Assembly: GCA_902786345.1 (NCBI GenBank) | Contig: CADACB010000015.1 | Coordinates: 1-39,932 of the forward strand | Direction of reading: 5' to 3' | Source of the DNA: an uncultured Ruminococcus sp. | Lineage (GTDB): Bacteria; Bacillota; Clostridia; Oscillospirales; Acutalibacteraceae | DNA: 39,932 nucleotides | Shown: positions 1 to 6,376 of the stretch, piece by piece | Position numbering within the stretch: the stretch's first letter is position 1 | Layout of the letters: every line of letters starts with the position of its first letter | The notes under the pieces: generated by a model | What the model was told of the DNA's origin: nothing | The model's database searches: none | Seen by the model: the letters and a program-made list of their open reading frames with translations, nothing else | Program-made: the position numbers and the translations under genes

Positions 1-83
1 TTTTCTTCTTCAAATACGGTGTTTTCAGTGTACTGCTTTCCTCTGCATATCAAGCCTTTTTCAAAGCCTTTGTATCCTTTCAT
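1..83 (-). CDS. N-terminus of a small phage-type protein (DUF7666-like), cut by window edge
   Basis: An ATG at 83-81 preceded by a well-spaced AGGAGG opens a frame that runs off the left edge. The visible start is MKGYKGFEKGLICRGKQY. This matches the recurring opening of small Firmicute phage proteins of the DUF7666 kind, which begin M-K-x-(Y/F)-K-G-F and contain a C-R-G-x-Q-Y motif. No function is established. It lies 20 bp downstream of the 61-aa gene and is probably in the same leftward early operon. Confidence 0.6.
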   Translation of the reverse strand, partial: MKGYKGFEKGLICRGKQYTENTVFEEE

Positions 84-103
84 TTTGGTATCCTCCTGTT
101 GGT

Positions 104-289
104 TTACTGTTCAGCTTCAGACTGAGAATCTAAACGTTTTCTTTGTTGTGCGACATAATCCTCCATAACTATTCTTGCACAGTTATCAAGAATTTGCTTA
201 ACTTCTTCTTTGGTCTTTACACAGTACTTGTCATCAACAAACATCTTCGGCTTTCTGTAACCATAATCAACTGCAAGCTTAATTGCCAT
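104..289 (-). CDS. Hypothetical 61-aa element protein
   Basis: The ATG at 289 has an AAAGGAG ribosome site about 8 nt upstream, which supports a real gene. The product is small, soluble and charged (many K, E and D), with no membrane segment and no domain I recognise. A predicted helical stretch (KTKEEVKQILDNCARIVMED) fills the middle. It lies between the XRE gene and the DUF7666-like gene, all leftward, so it is probably part of the early operon driven by the promoter at 680-708. Function unknown. Confidence 0.6.
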   Translation of the reverse strand: MAIKLAVDYGYRKPKMFVDDKYCVKTKEEVKQILDNCARIVMEDYVAQQRKRLDSQSEAEQ

Positions 290-359
290 AAAAACAGCTC
301 CTTTCGTATCATAAGTATGTATGAGTTTATGGTTTTAGGTCTTTTTTATAAGAGTGATC

Positions 360-632
360 TCATCCTCTTACAAGTTTTTCTATACTCGTATTCCAAATTT
401 CTTTACCTACCTTTTGTACGCTTAAAGCGTAATCTGTTCCAAAAAAAATATAGTCTGTTGGAAATTTATATACTTCACCTATTTTTTTCACCATATCCCA
501 TTGAGGAACAGTTTTACCGCTTTCATAATTTTGAAGCGTTACTTTTGAGATATTCAACAATTTAGCGGCTTCATCCTGAGATAAATTCGCATTAACTCTT
601 GCTGCTTTCAGTTGAATTTTCGGAAATTGCAA
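360..632 (-). CDS. XRE-family HTH regulator, Cro-like position
   Basis: A protein of about 90 aa with an N-terminal lambda-repressor-like helix-turn-helix. Typical features are LSQDEAAKLLNIS, the recognition-helix region VTLQNYESG and the trailing VPQWDMVKKIGEVY. I chose the TTG at 632-630 because it lies 9 nt from AAGGAGG; the in-frame TTG at 638 is only 3 nt away. It is the first gene transcribed leftward from the switch region, opposite the S24 repressor, which is the place occupied by Cro-type regulators in temperate phages. Its transcript starts at a perfect TTGACA-17-TATAAT promoter overlapped by repeated operator-like sites. The Cro role is inferred from position only. Confidence 0.8.
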   Translation of the reverse strand: MQFPKIQLKAARVNANLSQDEAAKLLNISKVTLQNYESGKTVPQWDMVKKIGEVYKFPTDYIFFGTDYALSVQKVGKEIWNTSIEKLVRG

Positions 633-650
633 TATCAATCACCTCCTTCA

Positions 651-722
651 TTCGCTTTTGGCGAATTGGTTATGTTCATATTATATTACGCTAAAAGCGA
701 ATTGTCAAGCTAAAAACGAAAT
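651..722. promoter_or_regulatory. Operator array of the repressor/Cro switch
   Basis: Three similar 15-bp sites lie between the divergent genes. Read on the sense that matches, they are TTCGCTTTTGGCGAA (651-665, plus strand), AATTCGCTTTTAGCG (minus strand, about 689-703) and TTTCGTTTTTAGCTT (minus strand, about 708-722). A weaker relative, TTTCTTTTAGCTT, lies near 749-761. The shared core is TTCG-Y-TTTT-R-GC. The second site fills the spacer of the leftward promoter, the third overlaps its -35 box, and the first lies just downstream of its start. Binding by the S24 repressor at 789 is inferred. Confidence 0.7.
680..708 (-). promoter_or_regulatory. Leftward early promoter of the element
   Basis: On the minus strand, -35 TTGACA (708-703), a 17-bp spacer and -10 TATAAT (685-680) match the sigma-A consensus exactly. 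It drives the XRE gene and the small genes to its left. A promoter this strong in a lysogen must normally be shut off, which fits the operator-like repeats overlapping it. Confidence 0.85.
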
Positions 723-737
723 ATTTTTTATTTTTTA

Positions 738-766
738 TTGATTTTATTTTTCTTTTAGCTTATAAT
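738..766 (+). promoter_or_regulatory. Repressor (maintenance) promoter
   Basis: -35 TTGATT (738-743), 17-bp spacer, -10 TATAAT (761-766), about 22 bp upstream of the repressor ATG at 789. The leader is therefore very short, with the AGG of the ribosome site at 778-780. A degenerate operator-like site overlaps the region just before the -10, which suggests autoregulation. Confidence 0.75.
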
Positions 767-788
767 ATAAAAAACGGAGGTGAACGGT

Positions 789-1418
789 ATGACACCAAAA
801 GAGGTTTTTGCAAAAAACTTAAACAGGTTGCTTACTAAACACGGGAAAACGCAAGCTGATCTTGTGTCTTATATGAATACTACAGCTTCGACTGTATCTG
901 ACTGGTGCAATGGCAAAAAGTATCCACGTGTTGATAGAATGCAAAAAATTGCCGATTATTTCGGTGTACTTAAATCAGATCTTACTGAGGAACACCAACC
1001 TGAGATAAACCCACAAGAAATATACCCGGTACACAAAATACCCGTTCTTGGACGTATCTCGGCGGGTATGCCGCTGTATGCTGAAGAACATATAATAGAT
1101 TATATATATACAACACTAAACAGCGGAAACGAATATTTTGCTTTGCTCGTTAAGGGTGACAGTATGAACGCTGCTCGTATTTATGAAGATGATATTATTG
1201 TTGTACGCAAACAATCACAAGTGGAAGATGGTGAAATAGCTGTGGTTATGGTAGATGATAATGATGCTACTGTTAAACGTTTTCATCAATCAGGACGGAT
1301 TGTTACCCTTATGCCTCAAAGTCTGAATCCTGCAAATCAGGTTCAAGTGTACGACCTTAAAGAAACAAACATCCGCATTATCGGCAAAGTAGTTCAGGTA
1401 GTATATAAGATGGAATGA
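789..1418 (+). CDS. LexA/CI-type repressor, HTH plus S24 peptidase
   Basis: A 209-aa phage-type repressor. Residues about 5-65 are an XRE helix-turn-helix (KTQADLVSYMN, TASTVSDWCNG). Residues about 85-205 are a LexA-like autoprotease: the scissile Ala-Gly is A92-G93 (GRISAGMPL), the nucleophile is S125 (VKGDSMN) and the general base is K163 (ATVKRF). In this family RecA filaments formed on damaged DNA trigger self-cleavage and prophage induction. The ATG at 789 is chosen because GGAGG (776-780) is 8 nt away; the upstream GTG at 780 overlaps that site. It probably maintains lysogeny by binding the repeats at 651-722. All catalytic residues are present, so it looks functional. Confidence 0.93.
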   Translation: MTPKEVFAKNLNRLLTKHGKTQADLVSYMNTTASTVSDWCNGKKYPRVDRMQKIADYFGVLKSDLTEEHQPEINPQEIYPVHKIPVLGRISAGMPLYAEEHIIDYIYTTLNSGNEYFALLVKGDSMNAARIYEDDIIVVRKQSQVEDGEIAVVMVDDNDATVKRFHQSGRIVTLMPQSLNPANQVQVYDLKETNIRIIGKVVQVVYKME

Positions 1419-1500
1419 ACAATAGTTTAGAATAAGCAAAGTATGTTTATGACATAAAAAGTGACCGTGTGATTATATAACAAATAAGCAGGTGTACAAA

Positions 1501-2037
1501 ATGGAAATTACACAAGAATATGATCAGAAAATTGTAGATAAGATTTCAAATTTAATTAAACCGGAATACCTAAATAAAGCCAAATTGATTCTGCAAGTAA
1601 AATCCGACAGTTCAAATAGTATCAGGATTATTTTGGAAAATAATCCTTGGAGAAATGGAGTTGTGAAAGGAAATTCATTTTTTGCAAATATTAAATCTTA
1701 TGGTAAAATCACATACATTAATTTTAAAAATGAATACGCATATTATTTTACAATATTGGGTATTAAATATACCGCAAATAAGTCAGAAATAACTTCCGAA
1801 TATATCAGAATCAAACTATCTGATTTTATAGATTTGCTCGAAGAGCCCACTGCTGACTTTATAAATATGATAAACGAAGTATTTTTGAACAATATTTCAT
1901 TTCCTCAATTTGGTTGTTGTTCAAAATACGAAAAGTGTAAAGAACAAGGGGAGTGCCTCCACATTGATCAGCTTTATGCTACAGCCTGTCAATGGCAAAA
2001 ACATATAAAAAGGACTGATAAGATTGATAATCCCTGA
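1501..2037 (+). CDS. Unknown element protein with C-terminal cysteine cluster
   Basis: A 178-aa protein with start ATG 1501, 6 nt after AGGTG; the in-frame GTG at 1492 lies inside that site. Residues 1-135 are charged and rich in beta-type segments, with no domain I recognise. The C-terminus has a compact cysteine cluster, GCCSKYEKCKEQGEC followed by H-x10-C-Q-W, spaced C-C-x4-C-x5-C-x11-C with a nearby His. Similar CCSRY-x-x-C motifs recur at the C-termini of Firmicute phage proteins and probably bind zinc or an iron-sulphur cluster, which is my inference. It starts 82 bp after the repressor on the same strand and overlaps the next gene by 14 bp, so the two are likely translationally coupled. 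Confidence 0.65.
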   Translation: MEITQEYDQKIVDKISNLIKPEYLNKAKLILQVKSDSSNSIRIILENNPWRNGVVKGNSFFANIKSYGKITYINFKNEYAYYFTILGIKYTANKSEITSEYIRIKLSDFIDLLEEPTADFINMINEVFLNNISFPQFGCCSKYEKCKEQGECLHIDQLYATACQWQKHIKRTDKIDNP

Positions 2038-2314
2038 TGGATATAAAAGCTTTAGCAGCTTTGAGGAAAAGCGTAAAAAATATTATGAATGGGGTTTTAA
2101 GAGCAGAAAAAAAGATGAACTCAAATCACTTTATTATAAAGGCGCATTTACGGATGACCCTTATAACAATCCTGAGCCTTGCGACATCATCGGCTATTAT
2201 AATGATATTGAAATTATAATTGAATTACAAAACAGCGGCAAGAAGATAATTATTGACAGAAGATATTTGAAGCAAATGCAGGAAAAACATTTTAAACAAA
2301 ATCAGCCCGATTAG
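2024..2314 (+). CDS. Unknown 96-aa element protein
   Basis: It starts at TTG 2024, about 9 nt after AAAGGA and inside the end of the preceding gene; no usable ATG exists near the N-terminus. The product is small and charged. An N-terminal helical segment (SFEEKRKKYYEWGFKSRKK) is followed by an acidic turn (GAFTDDPYNNPEPCD) and a C-terminal beta-rich unit with alternating Ile (IEIIIELQNSGKKIIIDRRY). I recognise no domain. The overlap with the Cys-cluster gene and the position before the exonuclease gene suggest a three-gene cassette. The TTG start lowers certainty. Confidence 0.6.
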   Translation: MIIPDGYKSFSSFEEKRKKYYEWGFKSRKKDELKSLYYKGAFTDDPYNNPEPCDIIGYYNDIEIIIELQNSGKKIIIDRRYLKQMQEKHFKQNQPD

Positions 2315-2398
2315 ATATAAAGTCTAAATATAATAGAGAATAATTAGGTCATTACGCTCAGTTTAAGCGATTAAAAACCACTGAAAGGTTGTATGTAA

Positions 2399-3373
2399 AT
2401 GAGTAGAGGAACGGCAACATTTGCTTTTGGACCGGAGGGCTTTACATATGATAAACCAAATAGACAATTCAAAGGAAAGAACATAATTGCATTTCCAAAT
2501 GAATATGTGGTGATTGATTTAGAAACAACCGGTTTATCCTCATATTGGGATTTTGTTATAGAAATAGGAGCTCTAAAAATAAAAAACGGAGAAATTACCG
2601 ACCAATTTCAGCAGTTAATTTATCCCGGTATGGAGATTGATGAATTTATCGAACAGTTTACCGGAATAACAAATGAAATGCTGATAGGTCAACCTTATCT
2701 TGATGATATATTACCCAAATTGGATGATTTTATTGGTGAAAATATCATATTAGGGCATAATACCAACTTCGATATAAATTTTTTGTACGATAATTATATC
2801 CGATGTCTGGGGAAACCGTTTTCTAATAACTTTATAGACAATATGAGATTGTCCAGAAAATTATATCCTGAATTGCCTCATCACAGATTGATAGATATTA
2901 TAGAAAAATTGAATATTGAAGCCTCAACTTTTCACAGAGCATTAATTGACTGCAACTATACATATAAATGCTTTGAACTTATGAAAGACGAAATATCGGC
3001 AAGGTATGGTAGCTTAGAAGCATTTCAAGCACTTTTTAAATACCAATACGTTGATTTGACTAAACTAAAAGCAGAAAACAAAGATTTTGATGAAACACAT
3101 CCACTATACAATAAAGTATGTGTTTTTACAGGAAAGCTGGAAAAATATACAAGAGAGCAAGCCGCACAAATGGTTGTTAATCTTGGCGGGCTATGTGAAA
3201 ATAACGTAACTAAAAAGACTAATTTTTTAATTTTAGGGAATAACGACTACTGCTCTGCCATAAAAGATGGAAAAAGCAATAAACAAAAGAAAGCCGAAGC
3301 TTACAAGCTTAAAGGTCAGGATATAGAAATTATTCCCGAAAGCGTGTTTTATGATATGTTTGAAAATAGTTAG
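2399..3373 (+). CDS. DEDDh 3'-5' exonuclease with C-terminal BRCT domain
   Basis: A 324-aa protein. Residues about 35-195 form a DnaQ/PolC-type proofreading exonuclease fold with every catalytic residue: D40 and E42 (VIDLETTGL), D125 (GHNTNFDINF), H179 and D184 (HRALIDC). Residues about 237-322 form a BRCT domain (VCVFTGKLEKYTREQAA, NLGG, then KKTNFLILG and a closing PESVFYDMF). The combination suggests an exonuclease directed to DNA ends, nicks or repair intermediates. It is a stand-alone protein, not a polymerase subunit. It is the last gene of the rightward cargo group behind the SOS-type repressor. A role in phage replication, DNA repair or anti-invader defence are all possible; nothing here decides between them. 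Confidence 0.85.
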   Translation: MSRGTATFAFGPEGFTYDKPNRQFKGKNIIAFPNEYVVIDLETTGLSSYWDFVIEIGALKIKNGEITDQFQQLIYPGMEIDEFIEQFTGITNEMLIGQPYLDDILPKLDDFIGENIILGHNTNFDINFLYDNYIRCLGKPFSNNFIDNMRLSRKLYPELPHHRLIDIIEKLNIEASTFHRALIDCNYTYKCFELMKDEISARYGSLEAFQALFKYQYVDLTKLKAENKDFDETHPLYNKVCVFTGKLEKYTREQAAQMVVNLGGLCENNVTKKTNFLILGNNDYCSAIKDGKSNKQKKAEAYKLKGQDIEIIPESVFYDMFENS

Positions 3374-3468
3374 AAAAGTATTTATCGAAAATTTTCAGCA
3401 ATTGTGGGAATTTGAGCCGCTGATAATTAAGAAATTTAAAGTTTGCTCAACGAAATAACAATTTATAT

Positions 3469-3499
3469 AAAAAACCACCCCGCCGAATAATGACGGGGT
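3469..3499 (-). terminator. Rho-independent terminator after hicB
   Basis: On the minus strand, stem ACCCCG/CGGGGT (3499-3494 with 3482-3477) is followed by GG and a run of six T (3474-3469). It lies 30 bp beyond the hicB stop codon and between convergent genes. Confidence 0.8.
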
Positions 3500-3528
3500 A
3501 AATTGTTCAAAAATCTTTCAGAATGCGC

Positions 3529-3975
3529 TTATGGACTATTTAGGAGTACAGTCATAAAAATAAAAAACAGATTAAGCTCTGCTTTTAGGGCTTTTTGAAG
3601 AACTTGCGAGAAGTTGATTTTATTCTGGATGGCAAGATCGTTAAGCCACGAGGGAATTGTAAGCGTTTTCTTGACGGACTTTTCGAAATGCGCTTTTGCA
3701 TATTCGTCAACATCAACCGTAACGATATTAACAAAAGCCTCTGCATATTCGTTGTATTCATCATCAAGATTAATCTTGTCAGGAGATGACGGTTTAGGAA
3801 TCGGTTCACCGCTCTGCTTCATATCAAACAGATAGCCCGCTAAACAGTCAACTGACATTTTAAGTGCGTCCTCTAAAGTGTTTCCACAGGTGGCAAGATG
3901 ATTAAGATCGGGAAAAATAACGCTGTAGCCGCCTTCGTGCTCTTTGTAAAAACAAGCAGGATATGCAAATAACAT
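3529..3975 (-). CDS. hicB: HicB antitoxin
   Basis: A 148-aa antitoxin of the HicAB system. Residues about 1-55 form the HicB RNase H-like partial fold (YPACFYKEHEGGYSVIFPDL, then TCGNTLEDALKMSVDCLAGYL). A C-terminal ribbon-helix-helix-like DNA-binding segment follows (KTLTIPSWLNDLAI then NFSQVLQKALKAEL). It neutralises HicA and autorepresses the operon. The ATG at 3975 is preferred over the upstream GTG at 3984, which lies within the AAAGGTG ribosome site. The last 14 residues (NLFFIFMTVLLNSP) are unusually hydrophobic for the family and may come from a late frameshift or readthrough into non-homologous sequence. It lies 42 bp downstream of hicA. Confidence 0.9.
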   Translation of the reverse strand: MLFAYPACFYKEHEGGYSVIFPDLNHLATCGNTLEDALKMSVDCLAGYLFDMKQSGEPIPKPSSPDKINLDDEYNEYAEAFVNIVTVDVDEYAKAHFEKSVKKTLTIPSWLNDLAIQNKINFSQVLQKALKAELNLFFIFMTVLLNSP

Positions 3976-4017
3976 AAAAATCACCTTTCTTTATTAATTA
4001 TTATGGTGCGGCAGGGT

Positions 4018-4200
4018 TTATTTCAGCCCCGCCTGTTTCAAGATGGAATTGACCGTCCCTTTCGGAATATCACCCTTATGGTTTGGTATGGTAACCTTGC
4101 CCTTTTTACTTGGGTGCTTGTAAGAATAGTGAGAACCTCTTACTCTTTCCGGCACCCAACCATCCGCAAGGATGATTTTTTCGATTTCTCTGAACGTCAT
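4018..4200 (-). CDS. hicA: HicA mRNA-interferase toxin
   Basis: A 60-aa protein of the HicA/YcfA family with a dsRBD-like fold. The catalytic histidine is in RGSHYSYKHP, followed by the typical VTIPNHKGDIPKGTVNSILKQAGL ending. HicA toxins bind and cleave mRNA independently of the ribosome until HicB sequesters them. ATG 4200 is 8 nt from AGGCGG; the in-frame GTG at 4209 lies on that site and is less likely. Toxin-first order is typical for hicAB. The pair sits between the cargo genes and the integrase, where it could stabilise the element. Confidence 0.92.
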   Translation of the reverse strand: MTFREIEKIILADGWVPERVRGSHYSYKHPSKKGKVTIPNHKGDIPKGTVNSILKQAGLK

Positions 4201-4223
4201 TTCTATCACCGCCTTATGTATAT

Positions 4224-4259
4224 ATTATATCATCATATACGTATTTTGTCAATACGTAT
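4224..4259 (-). promoter_or_regulatory. hicAB promoter with two ATACGTAT operators
   Basis: On the minus strand, TTGACA (4252-4247), 17-bp spacer and TATAAT (4229-4224) form a perfect sigma-A promoter. Two identical palindromes ATACGTAT (4237-4244 and 4252-4259), each within the longer repeat AAAATACGTAT, flank the -35 box 15 bp apart. Such repeats are expected as binding sites for the RHH domain of HicB. The rightward integrase has a -10-like TATAAT at 4267-4272, so the upstream palindrome would also sit in its promoter spacer. Confidence 0.8.
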
Positions 4260-4331
4260 TTTGAAATATAATAATCTCCTGCGGCGCTGTGAAGCGTCAG
4301 CGGTGTCAGCTTAATGAAAGGAGCTGCGAAT

Positions 4332-5906
4332 ATGCCATACTGTATGTATTTAAGAAAATCAAGAGCTGATGCGGAAGCCGAATTACGCGGCGAGGGAGAA
4401 ACACTTGCCCGTCACGAAAAGCTTCTCACGGATTTTGCAAAGCAAGCAGGTCTTGAAGTAAAGGTTATATATAAAGAAATAGTCAGCGGAGAAACTATCG
4501 CAGCGCGTCCGCAAATGCAAAAGCTCCTGTCTGAGGTAAGTGAGGGCTTATGGGATGGCGTATTGGTAATGGACATTGATCGTCTCGCAAGAGGAAACAG
4601 TATAGATCAGGGAATTATTTCCCAGACATTTCTATATGCCAATACCAAAATAATAACGCCTGTAAAAACATATGATCCGACAAACGAATTTGACGAGGAA
4701 TATTTTGAATTTGGTTTGTTTATGAGCCGGCGAGAGTATAAAACCATAAATCGGCGTTTGCAAAGAGGCAGAATAGCCAGTGCTAAGGAAGGTAAATATG
4801 TAGGCAATAAAGCACCATACGGATATGAAAGAGTTAAAATAAAAGATGACACCGGCTTTACACTCTCCCCTGTTCCTGTTCAGGCAGAGGTTGTGCGTAA
4901 TATTTTTGAGTGGTACACATCAGGCATAATTCTTGACGACGGAACAAAAAAACGTATCGGAACATCTCTTATAGCGCGTGAATTAAATCATCGTAAGATA
5001 AAGCCTGTAAACGGAGATGTTTGGACATCCCAAACTATAAGGGATATGCTCATAAATCCGGTATATATCGGCAAGATACGTTGGAATTGGCGCCCTGCAA
5101 AGAAAAAGATGATAAATGGCAAAGTAGTTGTTCAGCGCCCGAGAAACAAAAATGAAGATACAATTCTTTGCAACGGAATTCACGAAGGAATAATTAGTGA
5201 AGATGTGTTTAATAAAGCAGCTCAACTTTTTGGAAATAATAAGAGCTGCACTATAAGAGGAGATAAAACCACTCAAAATCCACTTGCCGGATTGGTTATA
5301 TGTAAGAAGTGCGGCAAAAAAATGCAGCGCAGAAACAATCCCCAAAATCCGGATATGCTTATCTGTCCTGCTCCTACTTGTAACAATCACGCTTCATATT
5401 TATACCTCGTAGAAAAATATGTAATAGACATAGTTAAGCGTTGGTCAGAAGGACATATTCTACAATACACAAGCAACCAATTTCCGATTCAGAGCGATTA
5501 TGACTATAAGTCTGAATTATCAGCAATAAGCTTATCGGAAGATAAGTTAAATTCTCAGCTTAATAAAGCATATGAAGCCTTTGAAACAGGAATATATGAT
5601 GCCGAAACATTTAAAAAACGCAGTACAGCTCTTAACAATCAGCTGAAGGAAATTCAAAAAAAGAAAAAATCCCTTAAAGATAATATAAAAAAAATTATAG
5701 AAAATGAAAAAGTAATTTCGGAATTTATACCAAAAGCAAAAGAAATCGCAGGATCTTATTACAGTGTTACAGATAATTACAGAAAAAATGAAATGTTAAA
5801 AGAAATTGTTGATCATATGGATTATATCAAGGAAACACGAGGACACGGGCACGAAGAAGATTTTGTAATTACTGTTTATCCTAAGCTTCCGGATGTATAT
5901 AATTAA
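4332..5906 (+). CDS. Large serine recombinase (site-specific integrase)
   Basis: A 524-aa integrase. Residues 1-150 are the resolvase catalytic domain with nucleophile S10 (YLRKSRAD) and VLVMDIDRLARG. Then come a recombinase domain (about 165-265, GKYVGNKAPYGYERV, INPVYIGKIRW), a zinc ribbon with two Cys pairs (VICKKCGKKM and LICPAPTC, about 325-355), a coiled coil rich in K/E (about 400-470) and a short tail. The length and domain order are normal for phage and ICE integrases. The ATG at 4332 has AAAGGAG 8 nt upstream; an earlier ATG at 4314 has no such site. The gene ends 23 bp from the att centre, so it is the terminal gene of the element. It looks intact, so excision should be possible given a directionality factor. 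Confidence 0.95.
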   Translation: MPYCMYLRKSRADAEAELRGEGETLARHEKLLTDFAKQAGLEVKVIYKEIVSGETIAARPQMQKLLSEVSEGLWDGVLVMDIDRLARGNSIDQGIISQTFLYANTKIITPVKTYDPTNEFDEEYFEFGLFMSRREYKTINRRLQRGRIASAKEGKYVGNKAPYGYERVKIKDDTGFTLSPVPVQAEVVRNIFEWYTSGIILDDGTKKRIGTSLIARELNHRKIKPVNGDVWTSQTIRDMLINPVYIGKIRWNWRPAKKKMINGKVVVQRPRNKNEDTILCNGIHEGIISEDVFNKAAQLFGNNKSCTIRGDKTTQNPLAGLVICKKCGKKMQRRNNPQNPDMLICPAPTCNNHASYLYLVEKYVIDIVKRWSEGHILQYTSNQFPIQSDYDYKSELSAISLSEDKLNSQLNKAYEAFETGIYDAETFKKRSTALNNQLKEIQKKKKSLKDNIKKIIENEKVISEFIPKAKEIAGSYYSVTDNYRKNEMLKEIVDHMDYIKETRGHGHEEDFVITVYPKLPDVYN

Positions 5907-6122
5907 GTTATATCTTATAGGTACGCATTCTTCAGTACCTATATCTGTAAGAACCGCTTTTACCTCAGGATAAGGTACCGAATATCTTTGACTAAGGTAT
6001 CTGAGTGATGCACCAAGCTCTCCATCAGGACCACCATATTGAGAAATTATAATTTTAGCAAGCTTTGGATTAGTTTGTTTTATATTGATGGGATATTGCA
6101 GTTTCTTCTCATAAACCCACAT
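5796..6122 (-). pseudogene. cotJC: cotJC 5' part, interrupted by the element
   Basis: The first 65 codons are clear CotJC, the manganese-catalase-like spore coat protein (MWVYEKKLQYP, ISQYGGPDGELGASLRYLSQRY, LTDIGTEE). The metal-ligand Glu E35 and the TEE of the E-E-x-x-H ligand motif are present. From codon 66 the frame continues for 43 unrelated residues read antisense through the att site and the 3' end of the integrase gene, then stops. Family members are around 190 aa, so two thirds, including most Mn ligands, is missing here. The ATG at 6122 with GGAGG is 2 bp after the cotJB stop. The remainder should lie at the far end of the element, so excision would restore the gene. Confidence 0.88.
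5916..5943. other. Hybrid attachment site (att) inside cotJC
   Basis: A 9-bp inverted repeat, TATAGGTAC (5916-5924) and GTACCTATA (5935-5943), surrounds a 10-bp centre. The symmetry axis falls between 5929 and 5930, giving central dinucleotide TC (GA on the other strand). Homology to CotJC ends at codon 65, whose last base is 5928, exactly at this axis. Dyad symmetry round a crossover dinucleotide is what serine integrases need. One arm comes from cotJC and the other from the element, as expected for attL or attR. Confidence 0.75.
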
Positions 6123-6124
6123 AG

Positions 6125-6376
6125 TTAATCCTCCTGTCTGTCCCATGGCCACGGATCAGAAATCCACGCCCAGCGATTACCGGTTTCATTCATAGAAGTA
6201 AGCGGACCAAATTTAGACTCAAATTCCTTACGCAAAGTGTCAGCTTTTGATTCGTAATACGCAAGGGCATCAGCTGCACTTGTATCATCAGGGTGTGTGT
6301 CAAGATAAATATGAAGCTCGTTTACGGCAAAGTCATAGGAGGAAAGTCGTCTGAGTAATCGCTCACGTTCAGTCAT
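6125..6376 (-). CDS. cotJB: Spore coat protein CotJB
   Basis: An 83-aa protein typical of CotJB: RLLRRLSSYDFAVNELHIYLDTHPDDTSAADALAYY in the middle and a conserved C-terminal W-x-W-x-x-x-P-W-P-W (NRWAWISDPWPWDRQED). It is a small coat-associated protein of the cotJABC operon, made in the mother cell in Bacillus. ATG 6376 has a strong AAAGGAGG. Its start overlaps the cotJA stop by 8 bp and its stop is 2 bp before cotJC, so the three genes form one tightly coupled unit. It is complete. Confidence 0.95.
   Translation of the reverse strand: MTERERLLRRLSSYDFAVNELHIYLDTHPDDTSAADALAYYESKADTLRKEFESKFGPLTSMNETGNRWAWISDPWPWDRQED

Larger units (their letters stand above)
1..5929. mobile_element. Integrase end of a prophage-like element inserted in cotJC (left end outside window)
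   Basis: The right boundary is placed at the hybrid att site centred between 5929 and 5930, where homology to cotJC stops abruptly, 23 bp beyond the stop codon of a large serine recombinase. Inside are a divergent repressor/early-gene switch, small early-type genes heading left, cargo genes and hicAB. This is the usual arrangement of a temperate phage lysogeny module, with the integrase at the end and the repressor next to it. An integrative conjugative element is possible, because no structural, packaging or transfer genes lie in view. The left end, the missing half of cotJC and the element length cannot be seen. Confidence 0.85.

Noticed and set aside
5796-5928. C-terminal 43 codons of the cotJC reading frame as a real domain
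   Set aside because: They are antisense to the integrase 3' end and att arm and bear no resemblance to CotJC or another family.
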